Of a DNA stretch of 40,547 nucleotides, positions 1 through 7,728 are shown piece by piece; the stretch's first letter is position 1; every line of letters begins with the position of its first letter. Position numbers and translations under genes: made by a program. The stretch comes from JBIOJB01 sp044450465 (GTDB lineage: Bacteria; Chloroflexota; Dormibacteria; Dormibacterales; Dormibacteraceae). The notes below the pieces were generated by a model that saw nothing but the letters and a program-made list of their open reading frames with translations, was not told the DNA's origin and did not search any database. The DNA is taken from contig JBIOJB010000011.1 of NCBI GenBank assembly GCA_044450465.1, forward strand, positions 1 through 40,547. Direction: 5' to 3'.

Positions 1-54
1 AGCGCTTGCCTGCGGAGCAAGAGGCAGCAAATTCGATTCTTGCCAGGCGCACCA
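1..54 (+). tRNA. tRNA-Arg(GCG), 3' part only (5' end outside the window)
   Basis: The window opens inside a tRNA. The anticodon arm is complete: a 5-bp stem (cttgc 5-9 with gcaag 17-21) closes a 7-base loop, ctgcgga, whose central bases are GCG and read the Arg codon CGC. A short 5-base variable region follows, then a T arm with a TTCGATT loop, the acceptor 3' strand, discriminator A and an encoded CCA at 52-54. The pair closing the T loop would be A-C instead of the usual G53-C61, which is odd. GCG is also an uncommon Arg anticodon in bacteria, where ACG normally reads CGC. The D arm and acceptor 5' strand lie to the left, so the identity is provisional and a degraded copy cannot be excluded. 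Confidence 0.65.
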
Positions 55-101
55 GCATGCGCAAATTCAGCTGATGACTCGGCCTCGCCTCGGCCCGGGC
101 T

Positions 102-548
102 TCAGGAGCTCTTTTTCGTCGCTCTCCGCCGGCGGGCCACCTTCGGCGCGGTGCTGGAAGGCACCTTGCCCTTGAGTTCGGACCTGTTGTAGGCGATCGC
201 GATCTTCACCAAGCGGCGGAGCGCCGCCTCGTTAGGACGGTCCTTCTCGAAGATGTCGATCGCTCGCCAGACGTTCCCCTCCAGCCCGGCGTTGAAGAGC
301 CGTTCCGGATCGGCGAAGTGGGCGCCTTTGGAGAAGGTCCATTTCACCTTCCCTTTGTGAGGATTGGCGAGCGAGACCATCCCGTCGCAATACCAGACGG
401 GCGTTCCCATCCACTTCCAGTCCTCGGTGACCGCGGGGTCGGCGTCAAGCATGATCTGGCGGATCGTCGCGAGGACCTTGCCACGCCAGTCAGTGACGCC
501 GGCGATGAACTGGTCCACGCGCTGGTCGGTTCGCTCCGACGGTTTCAA
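102..548 (-). CDS. DUF1801 (YdhG-like) domain protein
   Basis: This 148-residue protein looks like the DUF1801/YdhG family, small cytosolic proteins of unknown biochemical role. The recognisable core runs from about residue 15 to 110. It contains the family-like segment around DWKWMGTPVWYCDGM, followed by a KGKVKWTFSKGAHF stretch and a helix with LVKIAIAYN. The last 25 residues are very basic (ARRRRATKKSS) and probably disordered, which could favour nucleic acid contact, but that is inference. It is the last gene of the minus-strand run before the tRNA, 70 bases beyond the amidase stop. No function can be assigned from context. Confidence 0.75.
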   Translation of the reverse strand: MKPSERTDQRVDQFIAGVTDWRGKVLATIRQIMLDADPAVTEDWKWMGTPVWYCDGMVSLANPHKGKVKWTFSKGAHFADPERLFNAGLEGNVWRAIDIFEKDRPNEAALRRLVKIAIAYNRSELKGKVPSSTAPKVARRRRATKKSS

Positions 549-618
549 CTCATGCTTCCGTGACCGAGTCGGCTCACCGTGCTATTGAACCAGCTGGAAC
601 GCCAGCGCCTCCGGCGGA

Positions 619-1626
619 TCAGGCGCCGCCCAGGTACTTCAGCAGCCCGGACTCCAGCGCTTTGGCGATTCGCTGCTGGCCCGCCGGCTGTGACGCCACA
701 GCCGCCTCGGCTGGATTTGTGATGAAGAGCGGCTCCACGAGCGCCCCGGGCATGGTGGTCGGGCCATCCACCCATCCCGGTGATGCCGGACCGAGCACGA
801 TCAGGTGGCCGTAGGCGTTGCCTGAGCTCGTAAGGGCAGGCGCCGCGAGCTGGTCGTCGGTCCACACTCCGCGGTCGTACGTTCCCAGGCTCGCCACCAT
901 CGCCGACTGCAGATCGGTGGCCAGGCGCTTGCTGTCCGCGCTGAAGGGGCGGGCGGCGTCATAGAACGTCTCTGTACCGCCAACCGACGGGTCGCTGAAC
1001 CCGTCGAAGTGAAGCGACACCAGGACAGCCGCGTTGGATGCGTTGGCACACGCAGCCCTCGTGATCAGGTCGCGATGCGCCGCGTCGGCCGTCATCGAGC
1101 CGTAGTACGAGTCCGAGTCCGCAAGCTTGGTCACCGTCGAATCCTGAGTGCGGGACATCACCACCCGATATCCGTCCGCCCGCAGCAGCGATGCCAGAAC
1201 GTTGCCGACGGCGAGCGTGGCGTCCTTCTCAGTGACCTGCTGTCCACCCGTAGTGCCGACGACGCCCGGATCCAGACCCCCGTGCCCCGGATCGATGAAC
1301 ACGGTCTTGCCGGACTGCCCGCGAGTCGGGGGAAAGCTCATGCAGGCGCCGGCCTCGAGCCCTGCCACCGCCAGCTGGCTCGCCCCGGCGGCTGAGGGAA
1401 TGCCGGTCCTGGCTCCGGATGCCACGGATCCGGCGCTGGCTTCGTGAATCGCCGCCATCAGGCGGGTCAGCGCCAGGGTGCAGACCAGCACAAGCGCGAT
1501 GGCGAGCGCTGCGCGAAGCAGGGCAGGCGTGCCCTTCTGGCGCCGAGTGCGTGGGGGGACGTGGCGGGCGTTTGCGATCGGCCCGCGTAGTCTACCGGGT
1601 GCGCCGCGGAGCCCTCGTCTCCCCAA
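619..1626 (-). CDS. N-acetylmuramoyl-L-alanine amidase (Amidase_3), membrane-anchored
   Basis: This 335-residue zinc amidase should cleave the lactyl amide bond between MurNAc and L-Ala in peptidoglycan, outside the cytoplasmic membrane. A basic N-terminus leads into one hydrophobic segment at about residues 36-56, a signal anchor or signal peptide. A low-complexity linker follows, then the Amidase_3 domain from about residue 105. The zinc-site motifs are visible in order: DPGHGG, TEKD, SLHFDG and the catalytic VEPLFITNPAEA. The start used is TTG at 1626, 18 bases after the lipoprotein gene ends. It has no clear Shine-Dalgarno sequence, so the exact start is uncertain, but the hydrophobic segment must be included. 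It is probably co-transcribed with the lipoprotein upstream. Confidence 0.88.
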   Translation of the reverse strand: MGRRGLRGAPGRLRGPIANARHVPPRTRRQKGTPALLRAALAIALVLVCTLALTRLMAAIHEASAGSVASGARTGIPSAAGASQLAVAGLEAGACMSFPPTRGQSGKTVFIDPGHGGLDPGVVGTTGGQQVTEKDATLAVGNVLASLLRADGYRVVMSRTQDSTVTKLADSDSYYGSMTADAAHRDLITRAACANASNAAVLVSLHFDGFSDPSVGGTETFYDAARPFSADSKRLATDLQSAMVASLGTYDRGVWTDDQLAAPALTSSGNAYGHLIVLGPASPGWVDGPTTMPGALVEPLFITNPAEAAVASQPAGQQRIAKALESGLLKYLGGA

Positions 1627-1644
1627 GGCGAGCGGGGAGGTGAC

Positions 1645-2286
1645 CTATCTGATCCGGGCGTTCTCTGAGACCGCCGCCTTCTGGCTCGCCGTCGAGTCGA
1701 CGTTCAGGATCGCGAGAATCACGAGAAAAGTCTGGTTCTGCCAGATCGATACGAACACGGTCTGACTGGCCAGGAATGCATTCCGGATGATGGAGTTGTC
1801 GGTGAGTCCAGTCGCGGTGCCCTCGATCACAGGGGCCCCGCTGCTCTTCAGATCGGACACGCTGAAATGAAAGAACGACCCGGTCGAGTAGCCGCTTGTC
1901 GCGCTGGCCGCGTCCTTGAACTGAAACACGAAATTGACGACGAGCTTGTAGGTCGCGGCTCCAGGGTCGGCTCCATTGGAGCGCAGCTGGGCGCAGTGGG
2001 CGCTGCTGTCGGTGTAGAGCGCGGTGTACGCGGAGGATGCACCGTTGCCGCGCGCCGCGTCCCAGTCGCTCTTCACGGTGGCGTAGGTGGTCGGATCAGC
2101 TGACTTCTCCTTGTCCATGAATGAAGCGATGTCACCGGAGAGGTCGCACCGCACCATGCCGGCTGGCAGGTCGCCCGGCTGAAGCGAGACGGTCTGCGGT
2201 GTCACACCCAGCGACGCCGCCGATGAGCTTCCACACGCGGCAGTCGACATCAGCAAGATGGCGACCAGCGCCGCCCGCCGAATCAC
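1645..2286 (-). CDS. Putative lipoprotein, function unknown
   Basis: This is a 213-residue exported protein. From GTG at 2286 it begins VIRRAALVAILLMSTAACGSSS, which gives a short basic N-region, a hydrophobic core and a lipobox-like cysteine at residue 18. The match is imperfect because the -3 residue is T, not L. The mature part has two more cysteines (in MVRCDLSG and SAHCAQL) that could form a disulphide, and no enzyme motif. An upstream in-frame start would add 24 low-complexity residues and overlap the acyltransferase gene, so I reject it. Position between an acyltransferase and an amidase suggests a cell-envelope role, by context only. Confidence 0.7.
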   Translation of the reverse strand: MIRRAALVAILLMSTAACGSSSAASLGVTPQTVSLQPGDLPAGMVRCDLSGDIASFMDKEKSADPTTYATVKSDWDAARGNGASSAYTALYTDSSAHCAQLRSNGADPGAATYKLVVNFVFQFKDAASATSGYSTGSFFHFSVSDLKSSGAPVIEGTATGLTDNSIIRNAFLASQTVFVSIWQNQTFLVILAILNVDSTASQKAAVSENARIR

Positions 2287-2296
2287 CGGCCAGGAC

Positions 2297-3112
2297 CTAG
2301 AAGAAGATGGTCTTGCGTCGAGGCAAGAGCTCGTTGATCTTCGACTGGATCCAGTCACGCACGTGTTCGCTCAGCTCCAGCACGAGACGCGGATCTCCGG
2401 CCGCTTCGGCTCCGTAGTGGGCCACCTCGATCGGCTTTCCGAAAGCGATGAACCACTTGGACGGTAGCGGCACCAGGCCGGCGAGGCCCAGCCACGGGAA
2501 TGTCGGCGTGATCGGCGCCAGCGGCAGTCCCAGCAATCGAGCCAGAGGGCGGATGTCCGCCAGCACCGGGTGCATCTCCTCCGAGCCGACGACGGCGACG
2601 GGAATGATGGGCGCTCCGGTGCGCAGCGCCACCTGCACGAAGCCGCCACGACCCAGCCGGCCGACCCTGTATCGATTGCGGTAGGGCTTGGCCGCCCCCT
2701 TCACCCCTTCGGGAAAGACGCCGACCAGCTCGCCTCGCTCCAGCAGGGTCGTCGCGTTGTCGGGGTGCGCCAGCACGTTGCCCGTTTTGGTGAGCAGCAT
2801 GTTGGTGAAGGGCATGGCAAAAGCCCAGTCAACGACCAGCATCCTTGCGTGGCGCGGGTGTGGGTGCTCGGCCACGATCGCCGTGCGGATCATCGCGCCG
2901 TCGTAGGGCACGATCCCCGCATGGTTGGCGACCAGAAGAGCCGGTCCCCGCGAAGGCACGTTGGTAACGCCCTCGGTCTCGACCCGCCAGTACTTGCGAA
3001 AGAACCAGAGCGCGATCCCCTGGATTCGCTCCGTGAACTCGGGATCGAAGCCGAAGCCGTCGCCTGTGAGTTCCAGCTCCTCGCTGGGACTCAATACGCG
3101 AAGAGCTCCCAC
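2297..3112 (-). CDS. PlsC-type 1-acyl-sn-glycerol-3-phosphate acyltransferase family protein
   Basis: This 271-residue protein is a glycerolipid acyltransferase of the PlsC superfamily, which transfers acyl chains to lysophospholipid-like acceptors at the inner membrane. From the chosen start the catalytic block NHAGIVPYDG puts the His at residue 64 and the Asp at 71. This is the longer-spaced variant of the NHX4D motif seen in some actinobacterial-type members. FPEGVKG follows near residue 135, then a hydrophobic segment around PIIPVAVVG. I chose GTG 3112 because a CATAAT box lies 9 bases upstream. TTG 3094 and a start at 3151 (overlapping xerC) are also possible. The true acceptor cannot be told from sequence. 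Confidence 0.82.
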   Translation of the reverse strand: MGALRVLSPSEELELTGDGFGFDPEFTERIQGIALWFFRKYWRVETEGVTNVPSRGPALLVANHAGIVPYDGAMIRTAIVAEHPHPRHARMLVVDWAFAMPFTNMLLTKTGNVLAHPDNATTLLERGELVGVFPEGVKGAAKPYRNRYRVGRLGRGGFVQVALRTGAPIIPVAVVGSEEMHPVLADIRPLARLLGLPLAPITPTFPWLGLAGLVPLPSKWFIAFGKPIEVAHYGAEAAGDPRLVLELSEHVRDWIQSKINELLPRRKTIFF

Positions 3113-3149
3113 CTCGCATCGATTATGGCAACATGCAGACGGCCTCGAC

Positions 3150-4082
3150 ATGCCCCACGATCTGCAGGCCGCCGCCGCCGAATACCTCGGATGGCTTCAG
3201 CTCGAAGCCAACCGCAGCCCGAACACGGTCCGAGCCTATGAGGCCGAGATCCGGAAGCTGATCGATTTCCTTAGCGCTCACGAACATTCGCTGGCGCTGC
3301 AGGAGCTGCGCCACGAGGACCTTCGCGCCTATCAGCGCCATCTTGCCGGTCGCTTGAAGAGCCCCGCCTCGCGCGCCCGCGCCCTGGTCGCGATCCGCTC
3401 GTGGCTGCGCTGGCTCGCGAAGGAAGGCCTGATCGAAAGAGACCTCTCCAACGGCATCACGCTGCCGAAGCTGGAGGAACGGCTTCCCAAACCGATCGAC
3501 CCCGACGAGCTCACCCGCTTGCTGGCGGCGCTGCCCCACGAGACGCCGCGCGAGAAGCGTGACCTGGCGCTCGTTCAGTTTCTCGTCAGCACGGGATGCC
3601 GCATCTCCGAGGCGCTCAACCTCGACCGCACCGACTTCCCCCGCTCCGGCAACAGGCTGGTCGTGACGGGCAAGGGCTCCAAGCAGAGGGTGGTCTACCT
3701 CACCTCGGACGCGCTTGCTGCGCTCGCCGATTACCTGACCGTGCGCGAAGACGCGAGCATGGCGCTGTTCGTGAACTTCGACCGCGCCATCCGGGACGAC
3801 CGCCGGCGACGGCTCACGCCAGCTGGAGCCCGATACATCGTCACGCGCATCCGCCGGCAGCTTGGCGCATGGTCGTTCAAGTCGCCGCACGTGGCGCGCC
3901 ATACGGCGGCCACGACTCTGCTCGAGGTCACCGGAGGAGACGTCCGGCTGGTGCAAGAGGTGCTGGGTCACGCGAACCTCAACACGCTTCAGGGCTATAC
4001 GAAGATCGTCGACAGCCGCAAGCAGGAGGCCTATCGCCTCTACCAGCAATTCCTGGACGCCAAGAAGAAAGCCGGAGCGTAG
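3150..4082 (+). CDS. xerC: Tyrosine recombinase XerC/XerD family
   Basis: This 310-residue site-specific recombinase is probably the chromosome-dimer resolvase acting at dif near the terminus. The N-terminal SAM-like core-binding domain covers about residues 5-90. The catalytic domain follows, with R151 (TGCRISE), the beta-hairpin Lys in TGKGSKQ, H247 and R250 (HVARH), H274 (LGHANL) and nucleophile Y283 (GYTKI). All are intact. The length matches XerC/D (about 300) and there is no extra N-terminal arm-binding domain as in phage integrases. Start ATG 3150 fits the family's N-terminus. An open upstream extension to 2925 runs antisense through the acyltransferase and is rejected. XerC and XerD cannot be separated by eye. 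Confidence 0.88.
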   Translation: MPHDLQAAAAEYLGWLQLEANRSPNTVRAYEAEIRKLIDFLSAHEHSLALQELRHEDLRAYQRHLAGRLKSPASRARALVAIRSWLRWLAKEGLIERDLSNGITLPKLEERLPKPIDPDELTRLLAALPHETPREKRDLALVQFLVSTGCRISEALNLDRTDFPRSGNRLVVTGKGSKQRVVYLTSDALAALADYLTVREDASMALFVNFDRAIRDDRRRRLTPAGARYIVTRIRRQLGAWSFKSPHVARHTAATTLLEVTGGDVRLVQEVLGHANLNTLQGYTKIVDSRKQEAYRLYQQFLDAKKKAGA

Positions 4083-4105
4083 GGTAGCCCGACAGGAGGG
4101 CGCCG

Positions 4106-4723
4106 TTGACGGAGCCGGAGGCCGAAGGGACTGAGCTTGGCGAGTTCACCTGGGAGCCGTGGAGTCCCTGGGAGGTGAACGAGCGGCTCGCTGCGGTGAA
4201 TGTCCCATGGGCTGTCGCGGGCGGATGGGCGCTCGACCTCTTTCGCGGCGGCAAGCCGCGCCACCACGACGACATCGAGATCACCGTGCCGGCTGCGTGC
4301 TTCGCCGCCATCTATGACGCGCTCGATGGCTTTCGCTTCGACGTCGTCGGACTCGAGCCCGGCAGGTACTGGCCGGTCGACGATCCGGCGTTCGCGCGCA
4401 CACATCAGACCTGGGTGCGAGAGCCGGACAGCCCCATCTATCACTTGGACGTGTTCCGCGAGCCGCACGAAGGCGACGTCTGGATCTGCCGCCGGGATCC
4501 CGCCATCCGGCTCCCTTACTCGGCCGTCATCCAGCGCACACATGACGGCGTGCCGTACGTGGCGCCGCAGATCGTGCTTCTGTTCAAGGCCAAGGCTGCA
4601 AGGGAGAAGGACGACGCCGACTTAGATTCGGCGTTGAGGCTGTTGAGCCCGAAGGCGCGCGACTGGCTTCGGAGATCGCTCGCCCGCATTCACCCGTGGC
4701 ACGCCTGGTTGAAGCGAATCTAG
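4106..4723 (+). CDS. Nucleotidyltransferase related to aminoglycoside 2''-adenylyltransferases
   Basis: This 205-residue protein has the nucleotidyltransferase fold of the Aminoglyc_resit (PF10706) kind. The motif GGWALDLFRGG is followed by HHDDIEITV, whose two Asp would bind Mg2+, and a third acidic residue sits in YHLDVFRE. ANT(2'')-type enzymes share GGWA-x-D and HDDI. Whether this one inactivates an antibiotic or modifies another substrate is not visible. The start is TTG 4106, five bases after AGGAGGG, a strong ribosome site that decides it. It follows xerC by 23 bases and may be co-transcribed. Its 3' end overlaps the convergent alcohol dehydrogenase gene by four bases (CTAG). Confidence 0.72.
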   Translation: MTEPEAEGTELGEFTWEPWSPWEVNERLAAVNVPWAVAGGWALDLFRGGKPRHHDDIEITVPAACFAAIYDALDGFRFDVVGLEPGRYWPVDDPAFARTHQTWVREPDSPIYHLDVFREPHEGDVWICRRDPAIRLPYSAVIQRTHDGVPYVAPQIVLLFKAKAAREKDDADLDSALRLLSPKARDWLRRSLARIHPWHAWLKRI

Positions 4724-5709
4724 CTGGAGATGGCAAGCACGGCGGCGCCCCTGACGTCGCCCGAGCGCAACCGGGAGAGCGCTTCGTTCGCCTCCTCGAG
4801 GGCGAAGGTCTCCACCTCCGTTCTGATCGGGATCCGAGGCGCCAGTTTGAGAAACTCCACGCCGTCGGCGTAGGTGAGGTTGGCGACCGAACGGACGACG
4901 CGTTCGCCCCAGAGGATCGAGTACGGAAAGCTCGGGATGTCCGACATGTGAATCCCGCCGCAGACAACGGTTCCGCCTTTGCGAACGTGGCGAAGGGCAA
5001 TCGGCACCAGCTCGCCCGCCGGAGCGAACAGGATGGCCGCGTCGAGCTCATGCGGCGGCGTTTGGTCGGTGGATCCGGACCACGTGGCCCCCATCCCTTT
5101 GGCGAACTCTTGCGCTCTTGAGTCGCCGGGCCGCGTGAACGCGAAGACCTCCTGGCCGCGATGTGCCGCAACCTGGGTGACGATGTGCGCTGCGGCTCCA
5201 AACCCGTAGATGCCAAGCCGGCGGGCGTCGCCGGCGAAGCGAAGCGAGCGATATCCGATGAGACCCGCGCACAAGAGCGGCGCTGCCTGAAGGTCGGGGT
5301 AGCCCGCGGGCAGAACCAGACATGCCCGCCGATCCGCCACCATGAACTGGGCAAACCCGCCGTCAAGGGTGTAGCCCGTGAACCGGGCTCTGTCGCAGAG
5401 GTTCTCGCGGCCCTCGAGGCAGTAGCGACAGGACCCGCACGTCCACCCCAGCCATGGCACTCCGACCCGCTCGCCCTCCCGGAGGTCGTGGACCTCGCCG
5501 CCGGTCGCAACCACCCGGCCGACGACCTGGTGCCCCGGAACCAACGGAAGCTTCGGCTCGGTCAGCTCGCCGTCAACGACGTGAAGGTCGGTCCGGCACA
5601 GTCCGCAGGCGCTGACCTCGATGAGCACCTGGCTCGGGCGGGGCTCGGGTACCGGCAACTCCTCCGCCCGAAGCCGCTCACGCTGACGGTGCAGCACCAT
5701 CCCGTTCAC
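4720..5709 (-). CDS. Zinc-dependent alcohol dehydrogenase family protein
   Basis: This is a 329-residue medium-chain dehydrogenase. Catalytic zinc ligands are visible as C36 in ACGLCRTDLH and the GHQVVGRV block. The structural zinc loop CGSCRYCLEGRENLC follows at about residues 90-110, and the Rossmann cofactor segment near LGIYGFGAAAHI has a modified glycine motif. The family oxidises primary or secondary alcohols, or reduces aldehydes, with NAD(P). The closest recognisable type is the AdhA-like group with a CRTDLHVVDGEL sequence. Start GTG 5709 lies 9 bases after a TAGTAT box. ATG 5700 is the alternative. It follows the universal stress gene by 41 bases on the same strand. Confidence 0.86.
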   Translation of the reverse strand: MNGMVLHRQRERLRAEELPVPEPRPSQVLIEVSACGLCRTDLHVVDGELTEPKLPLVPGHQVVGRVVATGGEVHDLREGERVGVPWLGWTCGSCRYCLEGRENLCDRARFTGYTLDGGFAQFMVADRRACLVLPAGYPDLQAAPLLCAGLIGYRSLRFAGDARRLGIYGFGAAAHIVTQVAAHRGQEVFAFTRPGDSRAQEFAKGMGATWSGSTDQTPPHELDAAILFAPAGELVPIALRHVRKGGTVVCGGIHMSDIPSFPYSILWGERVVRSVANLTYADGVEFLKLAPRIPIRTEVETFALEEANEALSRLRSGDVRGAAVLAISS

Positions 5710-5718
5710 GCGAGCGGG

Positions 5719-5724
5719 ATACTA
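5719..5724 (-). promoter_or_regulatory. -10 box TAGTAT before the alcohol dehydrogenase
   Basis: TAGTAT on the minus strand stands 9 bases before GTG 5709. This would give a message with only about two leader bases, and no ribosome site is present between box and start. No convincing -35 was found. Confidence 0.4.
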
Positions 5725-5750
5725 CCGGCTCGAGGCGGCGCCGGCCGGCG

Positions 5751-6215
5751 TCAGACCTCGATCGCTGTCTTGGTCTCTGCAGCCGTCTCCTTGGACACGT
5801 GAGGCCTGTCGACCAGGACCGGGATCCGTGCTGTCTGGATCACCTTGTGGGTGACGCTGCCAAGGAACACTCCCTGCATGTCCGAAAGCCCACGCGAACC
5901 CATGACAATCAGGTCGGCGCCCTTCTCATTCGCGGCGTCGACGATGAACTTGGCCGCGTGCTGGGCTCCGGCGTCCCTGACCTCGCCGGCCGCCTTCAAG
6001 CCCGCTTTGCGCACGGTCTCGACGGCGTCGGCCACGAGCTTGGTGGCTTCGGCTGGGCTCTCCAGGGTGTAAGCGGCGGCGCGTCCGCGGTCGTGCTCGG
6101 CGACATGCAGCACGAAGATCTGGCTTTCAAACTTCTTGGCGACCTCGACCGCAGTGGGCAGAGCGCGTTGTGAGTTGGGTGACCCGTCCAGGGCTACGAG
6201 GATCAATTTGAACAT
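5751..6215 (-). CDS. Universal stress protein (UspA family)
   Basis: This is a single-domain UspA protein of 154 residues, the usual length. It starts MFKLILVALDGSPNSQRAL with the Asp of the nucleotide-binding motif. It carries the ATP-binding signature G-x2-G-x9-G-S in GSRGLSDMQGVFLGSVTHKV, which predicts an ATP-binding rather than UspA-like non-binding member. These proteins are cytosolic and help survival under stress. A clean GGAGGTTGAGAG-ATG ribosome site decides the start. It sits between the alpha/beta hydrolase and the alcohol dehydrogenase on the same strand with gaps of 30 and 41 bases, so the three may form one operon. Confidence 0.92.
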   Translation of the reverse strand: MFKLILVALDGSPNSQRALPTAVEVAKKFESQIFVLHVAEHDRGRAAAYTLESPAEATKLVADAVETVRKAGLKAAGEVRDAGAQHAAKFIVDAANEKGADLIVMGSRGLSDMQGVFLGSVTHKVIQTARIPVLVDRPHVSKETAAETKTAIEV

Positions 6216-6245
6216 CTCTCAACCTCCATTCAGATGAGTCGAGTC

Positions 6246-7181
6246 TCAACCGGCCGCGAGCGCACCGGCAGGGTCGAACGACCTGCCGGTCGGGGGACCT
6301 AGGCCGCACGATTCCATGAGGATCTCAGCCAGGTGGTTCCACAGCAGCAGGTGGGCCTCACCCGGGCAGACCCTGAGGGTTGCGGATGGAATCACAGACG
6401 CCAGGTAGGCGCCGTGGCTGATCGGAATGACGGTGTCGAGGTCGCCGTGCCACAGGTGGACAGGCACATGGATGCTCTCCGGGTCGAAACCCCACGGCCG
6501 AGCGAGGATGCGAATGTCCTGGACGTATCCTCCGGCTCCCTGGCGAAGCGCCTCCTGCAGAGTTTCAGCGGCGCCTGCCGAGACCGAGGGCATCGACATC
6601 CACCTGAGATCCGATGGAGGCTTGTCGCGGTTCGACCGCTCAACGAAGTAGCTGGGATACCGACGGACCAGGCGCCCGAGGATGGACGCGCCCCCGCCGA
6701 GCACCCCCGGCGCGTTCGCACCGAGCCAGACGCCTGCCCGGGTCAAGAGTCGAGCGTCGTCGAGCGCGCCGGACCGCTGCATGGGGCCGGGGCAGCCGGT
6801 GACCGCGACCTCGACCAGGCGATCTGGAATCGCCGCTGCGCAAGCCAGGGCGTAGATGCCACCTCCCGAGAGGGCCGTGATACCAAAGTGTGGCAGCTCG
6901 AGCTGGTCCGCCAGCTCCACCACGTCCGACGGCCAGTCGAGAAGGCGGCGGTGCGGGTGCGGGTCGGACAGGCCATATCCAGGCCGGTCAGGGGTGATCA
7001 CGCGCACGCCAAGCGAAGTGTAGAAATCCGAATCCGCCTCATGGTCCAGCCGTGAACCTGGCATGCCGTGCTGATGGATCACTGGCACCCCGTGCGGATC
7101 CCCGCGTTCGGTGTAAGCCAGCCGCCGGCCGCCGGCAAGCTGGATGACGCGGGTCTGGGAGTCAGACCTGGTCGTCGGCAT
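6246..7181 (-). CDS. Alpha/beta hydrolase fold protein
   Basis: This 311-residue protein has the canonical order of alpha/beta hydrolases. HQHGMPGSR forms the oxyanion region, DRPGYGLSDP follows, and the nucleophile Ser sits in the elbow ALSGGGIYAL. A cap region follows, then an Asp in HGDLDTVIPI and the catalytic His in GEAHLLLW. Substrate is not readable; epoxide hydrolase, haloperoxidase and esterase relatives share these motifs. The start ATG 7181 has TTGGAGTG just before it and gives a natural N-terminus (MPTTRSDSQTRV). An upstream open stretch to 7412 would cross the divergent cNMP gene and is rejected. Likely first gene of a run with uspA and adh. Confidence 0.85.
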   Translation of the reverse strand: MPTTRSDSQTRVIQLAGGRRLAYTERGDPHGVPVIHQHGMPGSRLDHEADSDFYTSLGVRVITPDRPGYGLSDPHPHRRLLDWPSDVVELADQLELPHFGITALSGGGIYALACAAAIPDRLVEVAVTGCPGPMQRSGALDDARLLTRAGVWLGANAPGVLGGGASILGRLVRRYPSYFVERSNRDKPPSDLRWMSMPSVSAGAAETLQEALRQGAGGYVQDIRILARPWGFDPESIHVPVHLWHGDLDTVIPISHGAYLASVIPSATLRVCPGEAHLLLWNHLAEILMESCGLGPPTGRSFDPAGALAAG

Positions 7182-7298
7182 CACTCCAAGGTTCGCCCTT
7201 GCGAGGCTCGACCGGCGAGGGTCGAAAGGGCCAAGAAACTGCGGACCTTCGTCCTGCCGGGCCAGATCGCAGTCCTTGTCGTAGCCCGCCGCTGGGCC

Positions 7299-7304
7299 TA
7301 GTAT
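7299..7304 (+). promoter_or_regulatory. -10 box TAGTAT, leaderless start of the cNMP-domain gene
   Basis: TAGTAT is followed by only ctgagc and then GTG 7311, so transcription would begin at the start codon itself. Confidence 0.5.
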
Positions 7305-7310
7305 CTGAGC

Positions 7311-7709
7311 GTGCTCGAGCTCCAGGCGGCAAAGATCTTCGAGGGAATTCCTGCGTCTGAGCTGAAGTCGATCCAGCGTCAGGTGAAAATGGTCAACCAT
7401 CCGGCGGGGCACGAGATCGTGGTGCGGGGCGAAGGCGGGGTCGGGTTCATGGTGATCACGGATGGAACCGTCACCGTGGAGACGGTCCAGGGCAAGTCAC
7501 GCAAGCTGGGTCCAGGCGATTCATTCGGCGAGATGGCCCTGCTCGACCACGAGGGGCGTAGCGCCACGATCACCGCGGACACGGACGTCACTCTCGCCAC
7601 GATTCCGGAGTGGAACTTCAAGCCCTTCCTCAGGGAACACCCGGAGGTGGCCTATCGCCTCCTCCAGGTCCTGAGCCAGCGAGTGCGTCAGGCCGAGGGC
7701 GGCACCTAA
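7311..7709 (+). CDS. Stand-alone cyclic nucleotide-binding domain protein
   Basis: This 132-residue protein is almost exactly one cNMP-binding domain with no output domain. The phosphate-binding cassette reads FGEMALLDHEGRSATITA. It keeps the Gly-Glu and the Arg that contact the ribose phosphate in CRP and PKA, so cAMP or cGMP binding is plausible. The rest follows the fold: LFEGI-like start, GHEIVVRG, GFMVITDGTVTVE and a C-terminal helix RLLQVLSQRVRQ. Such proteins are usually fused to a DNA-binding, kinase or transporter part. Here none is attached, so it would have to work by binding a partner or as a sink. The gene converges on the large cyclase gene and is separated from it by 19 bases. 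Confidence 0.85.
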   Translation: MLELQAAKIFEGIPASELKSIQRQVKMVNHPAGHEIVVRGEGGVGFMVITDGTVTVETVQGKSRKLGPGDSFGEMALLDHEGRSATITADTDVTLATIPEWNFKPFLREHPEVAYRLLQVLSQRVRQAEGGT

Positions 7710-7728
7710 GCGACAACGCGGGGCGCTG

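Noticed and set aside
1..4082. Integrated element bounded by the tRNA and the tyrosine recombinase
   Set aside because: The recombinase has XerC/D architecture. The genes between are ordinary envelope genes, and I found no second copy of the tRNA 3' end.
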